This document shows, piece after piece, positions 57,180-64,000 of a DNA stretch of 64,000 nt. A program made the position numbers and the translations under genes. Every line of letters begins with the position of its first letter. Position 1 is the stretch's first letter. The notes under the pieces were generated by a model. The model saw nothing but the letters and a program-made list of their open reading frames with translations. It was not told where the DNA came from and ran no database searches. The stretch is taken from assembly GCA_905235565.1 (NCBI GenBank), contig CAJOLR010000002.1, forward strand, positions 18,005 to 82,004, in the 5' to 3' direction. This DNA is from an uncultured Bacteroidaceae bacterium (GTDB lineage Bacteria > Bacteroidota > Bacteroidia > Bacteroidales > Bacteroidaceae).

Positions 57180-58298
57180 TCAGAACTGCCCGGCTTCGGC
57201 CTGAGGCAGCGGGCGGCAATTGTACTGCGATGCCATAGCCTCTCCGTATGCTCCTGCCGACATGAGCGCAATCAAATCACCGCGGTGTAACTCATTAATC
57301 AGTTCGTCCTTACCGAAAACGTCTGATGATTCGCATATCGGACCAACCACATCATACTTCCCTATCGGGCCGTTTGAGCTCAGGTTAACGATCTTGTGAT
57401 GTGCTCCGTACAGCGCGGGACGAATAAGTTCCGTAAAACCGGCATCGACGATAGCGAACTTCTTGATGGTTCCTTGCTTTACGTACAGCACTTTGGTCAA
57501 GAGCCTTCCGCATTGCGCTACAATTGCGCGGCCAAGTTCAAAATGAAGCTGCTGGCCAGGGCGAAGCTTGAGCTCATTGCGGAAAACATCAAAGTATTGC
57601 CTGAAATCCGGTACGGGGTTCTGTTCCGGATTTACGTAGTCTACTCCCAGACCGCCTCCCACATTGATACTGTGAAGCGTTATACCCTCTTTCTCAAGCA
57701 TCTCCTGCAGGTCATTGATTTTCTGGCACAGCAGGCTGAACGGCTCCATGTCAAGTATCTGTGAGCCTATGTGGAAATGAAGACCTTCAAAAACGAAAGC
57801 GGGATTCTGCTGCGCCTTGCGGATGATGGGGAGTAGCATGGGAATCTCTATTCCGAACTTGTTCTCAGCCTTACCGGTAGTTATGTTGGCATGTGTGTGT
57901 GCATCCACGTCGGGATTGACCCGAAGTGCGATGTGTGCGGTCTTTCCGAGAGCAGTGCAACGCTCTGCAATTACGTCCAGTTCGGCCTCTGACTCCACGT
58001 TGAAGCACAGTATGCCGGCATCCAGGGCAAGGTCAATCTCCCAGTCGGCCTTGCCTACACCTGCAAACACTATCGAGGATGCCGGGAATCCGTTGTCCAA
58101 GGCTACCTGAATCTCGCCTCCGCTAACACAGTCTATTCCCAGACCATACTCGTTGATATGCTTGAGCAGCAATGGGTTGGAATTGGCCTTTATGGCATAA
58201 TGAACGTGCCAGTCAGGATTGCCTGCTGTACATTCCTCTATTGACTTGAGGGTATTTTGAAGTATCCCCAGGTCATACTGATAGTAGGGGGTGCGCAT
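57180..58298 (-). CDS. lysA: Diaminopimelate decarboxylase
   Basis: HYAIKANSNPLLLKHINEYGLGIDCVSGGEI, GLHFHIGSQI, NVGGGLGVDY, GPICESSDVF. Confidence 0.95.
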   Translation of the reverse strand: MRTPYYQYDLGILQNTLKSIEECTAGNPDWHVHYAIKANSNPLLLKHINEYGLGIDCVSGGEIQVALDNGFPASSIVFAGVGKADWEIDLALDAGILCFNVESEAELDVIAERCTALGKTAHIALRVNPDVDAHTHANITTGKAENKFGIEIPMLLPIIRKAQQNPAFVFEGLHFHIGSQILDMEPFSLLCQKINDLQEMLEKEGITLHSINVGGGLGVDYVNPEQNPVPDFRQYFDVFRNELKLRPGQQLHFELGRAIVAQCGRLLTKVLYVKQGTIKKFAIVDAGFTELIRPALYGAHHKIVNLSSNGPIGKYDVVGPICESSDVFGKDELINELHRGDLIALMSAGAYGEAMASQYNCRPLPQAEAGQF

Positions 58299-58302
58299 CT
58301 TT

Positions 58303-59625
58303 TTACTTGTTGTTGAAGAGAACGTAACTCAATCGCTGCAATGCGGCTTTCTTGTCACTCTCTTTGATGAGGAATGAAATGTTGTAGTTGCTTCCGCCGT
58401 ATGAGATCATTCGTACGGGGATATCGGCCAAGGCATCCAATGCGCGTGACTCGAATCCCAGGTTCTCCCAAATCATATCGCCGACAACGCATACGATGCA
58501 CATACCGCTGTCTACGGTCACGGTACCGTATTTCTTGAGTTCGGACACGATGTCCTCCAGATGCTTGGTGTTGTCGATAGACATTGATACACCCACCTCG
58601 GATGTACAGATCATGTCGATTGATGTACGGTAGGTCTCAAATACCTCGAACACCTTCTTGAGGAAGCCGTGAGCAAGGAGCATTCGGCTTGACTTGATCT
58701 TTATGGCTGTGATGTTCGACTTTGCGGCTACGGCAGCTATGCGGCCTGGCTCCGAACGGTTGTCAATCAGAGTGCCGGGTGCGGTGGGCTCCATTGTGTT
58801 GAGCAGACGCACAGGTATGCCCGCTGCCTTAGCCGGCTGTATGCAGGTGGGGTGGAGGATCTTGGCTCCGAAGTAAGCAAGCTCGGCGGCCTCCTCAAAG
58901 TGCAGATGGCGCACCGGCTGTGTGTTGTCGACCACTCTGGGGTCATTGTTGTGCATGCCGTCGATGTCTGTCCATATCTGGATCTCATCGGCCTTGACGG
59001 CTGCACCAAGTATGGATGCGGTATAGTCGCTACCTCCACGCTGCAGGTTGTCGATGTCACCCTGCGCATTGCGGCAGATGAAGCCTTGTGTAATGTATAT
59101 CTGCATGCCAGGGACTGCCTTAAGGGCCTTTGCGGCATTCTCTGAAATGAAGTTCATGTCAGGCTCGGCATCGGCGTCGGTCTTCATGAAGTCAAGGGCG
59201 GGCAGGAGAGCGGCCTTGATGCCCTGCTCCTTAAGGTAGCTGGTAACCATATAGGTTGAAATCAGCTCACCCTGAGCAAGTATTATTTTCTCTTCCTTCT
59301 CGGTGAAGTTGTCCTTGGAGAATGACTGCAGGTATGCAAACTTGTCTTCCAGGAATTTCTGTACTTCATCCCGGTTGTCATTTTTTGAGAGCAGTTCCGG
59401 TACATGGGCGTAATATTTGGCACGCAGACGGTTTATCACATCGTCAGCACCGGCCTTGTTTCCGCCGTAAAGGTATTGTGCTATCTCTACAAGTGAATTC
59501 GTGGTGCCTGACATGGCCGACAGGACTACCAGTTTCTGTTGTCCGTCTTCTGTTATGAGGCGGCTCACCTCTTTCATTCGCTGCGGACTCCCTACTGATG
59601 TTCCGCCGAATTTCAATACTTTCAT
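58303..59625 (-). CDS. lysC: Aspartate kinase
   Basis: [50 protein letters not shown]-terminal ACT domains. Confidence 0.95.
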   Translation of the reverse strand: MKVLKFGGTSVGSPQRMKEVSRLITEDGQQKLVVLSAMSGTTNSLVEIAQYLYGGNKAGADDVINRLRAKYYAHVPELLSKNDNRDEVQKFLEDKFAYLQSFSKDNFTEKEEKIILAQGELISTYMVTSYLKEQGIKAALLPALDFMKTDADAEPDMNFISENAAKALKAVPGMQIYITQGFICRNAQGDIDNLQRGGSDYTASILGAAVKADEIQIWTDIDGMHNNDPRVVDNTQPVRHLHFEEAAELAYFGAKILHPTCIQPAKAAGIPVRLLNTMEPTAPGTLIDNRSEPGRIAAVAAKSNITAIKIKSSRMLLAHGFLKKVFEVFETYRTSIDMICTSEVGVSMSIDNTKHLEDIVSELKKYGTVTVDSGMCIVCVVGDMIWENLGFESRALDALADIPVRMISYGGSNYNISFLIKESDKKAALQRLSYVLFNNK

Positions 59626-59658
59626 GTTATGGTCGTTTATGTACTTGGTTTTTCAAAT

Positions 59659-60357
59659 TCAATTCTCAGCTGTTCCCGCATTGGAATCTACAATCAGCTT
59701 GCGTCCCTCGCATTTGAACACGCGGCCAGGGAACTCGTCAATCCACTGCAGATTATGGGTGATCATCAGGATCGTGGTTCCGGTCTGTCCGACCTTGTGC
59801 AGGATCTCCATGATCTGGCGTCCGGTTTCAGGGTCAAGGTTTCCGGTAGGCTCATCGGCCAGGATAAGTTTGGGGTCGTTAAGCAGTGCGCGTGCTATGC
59901 AGATGCGCTGCTGTTCTCCGCCAGACAGCTCATGGGGCATCTTGTAGCCTTTGGTGTCCATTCCTACCATGGCCAGGACCTGGAATATTTTCTGGTGTAT
60001 GAGCTTCTTGTCTTTCCAACCCGTGGATTTGAGTACGAAACTCAGATTATCAAAAACGTTACGGTCGGTAAGCAGTTGGAAATCCTGGAACACTATTCCC
60101 ATCTGGCGGCGCAGACGTGGTATCTGGCGTTTCTTCATGGCCGCCAGGTCCATTCCGAGAACTATTGCGTGGCTGTCCGGCATGGGGCAGAGTACATCCA
60201 GTTCACAGTAGAGTGTCTTGAAAAGTGAGCTTTTGCCTGATCCGACCTTTCCTATCAGATAGACAAAATCACCCTCCTGTACCGTGAATGTCACGTCGCC
60301 AAGGACGAACATGTCCTCCTGGCGGACCTCAACGTTGCGATAATCGATTATATCCAT
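59659..60357 (-). CDS. ftsE: FtsE-like ABC transporter ATP-binding protein
   Basis: [20 protein letters not shown] (Walker A), [32 protein letters not shown]. Confidence 0.9.
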   Translation of the reverse strand: MDIIDYRNVEVRQEDMFVLGDVTFTVQEGDFVYLIGKVGSGKSSLFKTLYCELDVLCPMPDSHAIVLGMDLAAMKKRQIPRLRRQMGIVFQDFQLLTDRNVFDNLSFVLKSTGWKDKKLIHQKIFQVLAMVGMDTKGYKMPHELSGGEQQRICIARALLNDPKLILADEPTGNLDPETGRQIMEILHKVGQTGTTILMITHNLQWIDEFPGRVFKCEGRKLIVDSNAGTAEN

Positions 60358-60954
60358 TTACTCCTTATGGCGTTTTACAAGTTCGGCGGCAAGCTCCTCA
60401 ATGCGGTGTCCCTTTGAGGTAAGCAGAACAATGAGGTGGTAAATCAGGTCCGATGCCTCATAGATCAGGCGGTCATCAGTGCCGTTTGTGGCCTCGATGA
60501 CTGTTTCCACGGCCTCTTCGCCAACCTTCTGGGCCATACGGTTAACTCCACTCTTGAAAAGTGAAGTGGTGTATGAACCTTCGGGCATCTCCTTGAAGCG
60601 GCGGTCAATGAAATCCTGCAGGTAAGAGAGGAAGTTCAGGTCAACTGAGTTCTGCTCGTTCCAGCATGTATCGGCACCGGTGTGGCATACCGGGCCATCA
60701 GGACGTGCCTTGATGAGCAGGGTGTCCTTGTCGCAATCCAGCAGGATATCTTTTACGTTAAGATAGTTGCCGCTGGTTTCTCCTTTTGTCCAAAGGCAGT
60801 TTCTGGTGCGGCTCCAGAATGTGACTTTTCCGGTTTCGACGGTCTTATCATAGGCCTCCCTGTTCATGAAACCAAGCATCAGGACCTTGCGTGTTACATT
60901 GTCCTGAACGATTGCGGGCACAAGACCGCCCATCTTTTCAAAATCTATATCCAT
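60358..60954 (-). CDS. hisIE: Bifunctional phosphoribosyl-AMP cyclohydrolase / phosphoribosyl-ATP diphosphatase
   Basis: LVPAIVQDNVTRKVLMLGFMNREAYDKTVETGKVTFWSRTRN, CHTGADTCW; C-terminal HisE QKVGEEAVETVIEA. Confidence 0.97.
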   Translation of the reverse strand: MDIDFEKMGGLVPAIVQDNVTRKVLMLGFMNREAYDKTVETGKVTFWSRTRNCLWTKGETSGNYLNVKDILLDCDKDTLLIKARPDGPVCHTGADTCWNEQNSVDLNFLSYLQDFIDRRFKEMPEGSYTTSLFKSGVNRMAQKVGEEAVETVIEATNGTDDRLIYEASDLIYHLIVLLTSKGHRIEELAAELVKRHKE

Positions 60955-60964
60955 TTTGGTATAA

Positions 60965-61720
60965 TTATAATCTAATCGGAATATTCAAACCGCAAAGGTA
61001 CTGCTTTAATTCGGGAATCGGTATTTCTCCAAAATGAAAAACGCTTGCAGCCAGTGCGGCATCGGCGTGACCCTCTATGAAAGCGTCCCTGAAATGCTCC
61101 TTGGCGCCAGCTCCGCCCGATGCTATCACAGGGATGCTCAGATTGTCCGAAAGATACCGCAGGGCCTCATTGGCAAATCCCTGCTTGACTCCGTCGTGGT
61201 CCATGCTGGTAAACAGGATTTCACCTGCACCGCGCTGCTGAGCCTCCCGGGCCCATTCAAACAGCATGCGGTCTGTGGGTACGCGGCCACCGTTAAGGAA
61301 ACAGCGCCACCCCTCATCGGTCTGCTTTGCGTCAATGGCAACTACGCATACCTGCGATCCGAAATTCAGAGCTATCCGGTCAATGAGCCCGGGGTCCTTT
61401 ATGGCGGCCGAGTTGACCGATACCTTATCGGCTCCGGCCTTTAGGAGACGCTCCACGTCCTTTAGCTCATGTATACCGCCGCCTACGGTAAAGGGAATGG
61501 ATATGCCGGCGGCTATGCGCTCTACTAATTCTGTAAAAGTTTTTCTGTCTTCAAAAGAAGCCGTTATATCCAGGAATACCAGCTCGTCGGCCCCCTGCCG
61601 GCTGTAGAGCCTGCCAAGTTCAACGGGATCTCCCGCATCACGCAGGTTTACAAAATTGGTACCCTTGACAGTGCGTCCGTCACATATGTCCAGACAGGGT
61701 ATTATTCTCTTTGCTAACAT
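60965..61720 (-). CDS. hisF: Imidazole glycerol phosphate synthase subunit HisF
   Basis: [54 protein letters not shown]. Confidence 0.97.
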   Translation of the reverse strand: MLAKRIIPCLDICDGRTVKGTNFVNLRDAGDPVELGRLYSRQGADELVFLDITASFEDRKTFTELVERIAAGISIPFTVGGGIHELKDVERLLKAGADKVSVNSAAIKDPGLIDRIALNFGSQVCVVAIDAKQTDEGWRCFLNGGRVPTDRMLFEWAREAQQRGAGEILFTSMDHDGVKQGFANEALRYLSDNLSIPVIASGGAGAKEHFRDAFIEGHADAALAASVFHFGEIPIPELKQYLCGLNIPIRL

Positions 61721-61723
61721 GAC

Positions 61724-62446
61724 TTATTCCTGGCTTAATCCTGATAGTTGCTCAAGTGTTATCCGTCCCTCATAATAGGCTTTTCCAACTATGGCTGCAG
61801 GCAAACCGGCTTCCTTCAGGTCCAGAAAGTCCTGTACTGAACTCACTCCGCCGCTGGCTATCAGCCATATGCCGGGAAATTCCTCCATCAGGGATCTGTA
61901 AAGTCCTATGGACGGCCCCTGGAGCATTCCGTCCCGGTTTATGTCGGTACATAACACCTGAGTTATTCCTTTGTGCAGATAGTTGCGGATAAAGTCGCTG
62001 AGTGACAGTGTGCTGTCCTCTTTCCATCCGTTGACCGATATCTTTCCGTCACGGGCATCGGCCCCCAGGATGATATGTTCCTGGCCATAGTCCGATATCC
62101 ATTGGTCCATGAGCTCCGGGTCTGTGACGGCGGTGCTGCCAATCGTCACCATCGCCGCACCGCAACCCAATGCGGTCTCAAGGTCTGATGTGGTTTTTAT
62201 TCCGCCTCCGAAGTCAACGGTAAGGTCCGTGTGTCCGGCTATCTTCTCAAGAGTGGGATAATTGACAATGTGTTTGCTGCGGGCTCCGTCCAGATCCACC
62301 AGATGCAGCCTTCTGATGCCGGCATCCTGAAAACGCAGGGCTATATCCAGCGGGTTGTCGCCGTAAGTCTTGCATACGTTGTAGTCACCCTTGGTGAGCC
62401 GTACGCATTTACCTTCTATTAAGTCTATGGCAGGAATTATCTCCAT
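61724..62446 (-). CDS. hisA: Phosphoribosylformimino-5-aminoimidazole carboxamide ribotide isomerase
   Basis: MEIIPAIDLIEGKCVRLTKGDY, LHLVDLDGAR, DFGGGIKT. Confidence 0.97.
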   Translation of the reverse strand: MEIIPAIDLIEGKCVRLTKGDYNVCKTYGDNPLDIALRFQDAGIRRLHLVDLDGARSKHIVNYPTLEKIAGHTDLTVDFGGGIKTTSDLETALGCGAAMVTIGSTAVTDPELMDQWISDYGQEHIILGADARDGKISVNGWKEDSTLSLSDFIRNYLHKGITQVLCTDINRDGMLQGPSIGLYRSLMEEFPGIWLIASGGVSSVQDFLDLKEAGLPAAIVGKAYYEGRITLEQLSGLSQE

Positions 62447-62451
62447 TGGTA

Positions 62452-63042
62452 TTATATGTCAAGAAAATTCTTAAGTATGCGCTCTCCTGTGCCACCGCTC
62501 TTCTCAGGGTGGAACTGTGTGGCGTAGAAATTATCTTTGTGCAGCGATGCACTGAAAGGAAGTATGTATTCGGTCTCAGCTGCCGTCCAGTCACAAACCG
62601 GAACATAGAAACTGTGCACAAAATATACGAATTCAGGCTTGCTGAACCCTTTGAACAATCCCTGTCCGTCGGTCTTAATGGTGTTCCAACCCATATGCGG
62701 AACCTTGTTCTCATGACTTTGGGGAATGAATTTGAGCACAGGAACGTCAAAAATGCCCAGACACTCAGCGTCTCCCTCCTCGCTGCGGCTGCACATGAGC
62801 TGTTGGCCCAGGCAGATTCCCAGGACGGGTTGCTTGAGATCCCTTATCAGCAGGTCCAGTTTGCGGGCTTTGAGGTACTCCATTGTGGTGCTGGCTTCAC
62901 CGACTCCCGGGAAAATGACTTTATCGGCTCCTCTCAGTTCCTCTTCTTTGTCGGTCAGCAGAGCAGTCACGCCAAGTCTCCCCAGCGCATTTATGACCGA
63001 GTGTATGTTTCCGGCATTGTATTTGACTATTGCTAAGTTCAT
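62452..63042 (-). CDS. hisH: Imidazole glycerol phosphate synthase subunit HisH
   Basis: MNLAIVKYNAGNIHSVINAL, PVLGICLGQQLM, MGWNTI, FVHSFYV, ATQFHPEKSG. Confidence 0.97.
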   Translation of the reverse strand: MNLAIVKYNAGNIHSVINALGRLGVTALLTDKEEELRGADKVIFPGVGEASTTMEYLKARKLDLLIRDLKQPVLGICLGQQLMCSRSEEGDAECLGIFDVPVLKFIPQSHENKVPHMGWNTIKTDGQGLFKGFSKPEFVYFVHSFYVPVCDWTAAETEYILPFSASLHKDNFYATQFHPEKSGGTGERILKNFLDI

Positions 63043-63121
63043 AAAGTGTCGGTATCTGTTTTTCAGCCGCGAAGTTACTAAAAATGATGTCTACCATCCT
63101 CAAACTTAATAATAAAATGAG

Positions 63122-63129
63122 TAAATTTG
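63122..63129 (+). promoter_or_regulatory. -7 box TAAATTTG upstream of ileS
   Basis: TAnnTTTG, 64 nt upstream of ATG 63194. Confidence 0.45.
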
Positions 63130-63193
63130 CGGCAAATTACGGGAAGGGACTTCTGTAATGTAGTAGCAATAGTTTGATTATCAAAAGATTATA

Positions 63194-64000
63194 ATGAAAA
63201 AGTTCGCTGAGCGTGGACAGTTGGACCTGTCAAAGGTCAACAAGGAGGTGTTGGAAGACTGGCTTAAGGAGGATCTTTTCAGCCGCAGCATAAAGGAGCG
63301 TGAAGGATTTCCTTCATTTGTATTCTATGAGGGTCCTCCCTCGGCAAACGGAATGCCAGGTATCCACCACGTCATGGCACGTACCATCAAGGACACATTC
63401 TGCCGTTACAAGACCATGTGCGGCTACCAGGTTAACCGCAAGGCAGGTTGGGATACCCACGGACTGCCGGTTGAACTTGGCGTAGAGAAGAAACTGGGCA
63501 TAACCAAGGAGGATATAGGCAAAAAGATTTCGGTGGATGACTATAACCTTAACTGCCGTACCGAGGTTATGAAGTACAAGGAGCACTGGAGTGACCTGAC
63601 TCAGAAAATCGGTTACTGGGTAGACCTTGACAACCCCTATATCACATACGATAACCGTTACATCGAGACCCTGTGGTGGCTGCTCAAGCAGCTTTACGGC
63701 AAGGGTTATCTTTATAAAGGATATACTATCCAGCCTTACTCACCCGCAGCTGGTACCGGACTTTCAAGCCATGAACTGAACCAGCCCGGCTGCTACCGTG
63801 ACGTGAAGGATACCACCGTGACCGCTCAGTTCACCATGACTGATCCCAAGCCGGAAATGAAAGGCTGGGGCACGCCCGTGTTCCTGGCATGGACCACAAC
63901 CCCGTGGACACTGCCTTCAAACACCGCTCTGTGCGTAGGCAATAAGATTGATTACGTCGCAGTCCGCACTTACAATCCTTATAACGGCCAGCCTGTAACC
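63194..64000 (+). CDS. ileS: Isoleucine--tRNA ligase, 5' part (runs off window)
   Basis: Open frame from ATG 63194: MKKFAERGQLDLSKVNKEVLEDWLKEDLFSRSIKEREGFPSFVFYEGPPSANGMPGIHHVMARTIKDTFCRYKTMCGYQVNRKAGWDTHGLPVE; absent from the ORF track because it has no stop in the window. Confidence 0.95.
   Translation, partial: MKKFAERGQLDLSKVNKEVLEDWLKEDLFSRSIKEREGFPSFVFYEGPPSANGMPGIHHVMARTIKDTFCRYKTMCGYQVNRKAGWDTHGLPVELGVEKKLGITKEDIGKKISVDDYNLNCRTEVMKYKEHWSDLTQKIGYWVDLDNPYITYDNRYIETLWWLLKQLYGKGYLYKGYTIQPYSPAAGTGLSSHELNQPGCYRDVKDTTVTAQFTMTDPKPEMKGWGTPVFLAWTTTPWTLPSNTALCVGNKIDYVAVRTYNPYNGQPVT

Noticed and set aside
1-64000. tRNA, rRNA, tmRNA, RNase P or CRISPR loci
   Set aside because: None recognised by eye in intergenic regions; a tRNAscan/Infernal run would be needed to exclude them formally.

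Overview
Bacteroidales-type chromosomal segment, judged from TAnnTTTG promoter boxes, RnfBCDGEA operon order and protein content. It is mostly ordinary housekeeping and metabolic sequence: rnhB, rpsP, rseC-rnfBCDGEA, ispE, dnaB, pheT, yebC-like, nadE, uxuAB, lepA, rmuC, lysA-lysC-ftsE-hisIE-hisF-hisA-hisH and the 5' part of ileS, plus secreted glycoside hydrolases (two GH3, one GH2), an esterase, a nitrilase, NUDIX enzymes and a metal P-type ATPase. The accessory signals are: (1) an AT-richer restriction-modification island (C5-methyltransferase, full-length EcoRII-like nuclease, Vsr) at 6784-9699, with an apparently 5'-truncated gene at its left edge; (2) an Rnf operon followed by a lipoprotein flavoreductase with two FMN_bind domains and a Gly/Phe-rich insertion; (3) a 165-bp palindromic element with 39-nt arms between dnaB and pheT; (4) several gene remnants that keep both ends but lack the middle (flavodoxin, DUF3810, MATE, possibly a lipoprotein); (5) a set of related intergenic stem-loops with a GGGACWGTCCC-like core; (6) four loci where the -7 box ends 4-5 nt before the ATG, predicting leaderless mRNAs. 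No rRNA, tRNA or CRISPR array was recognised. All calls are by eye and motif memory; no database search was run.
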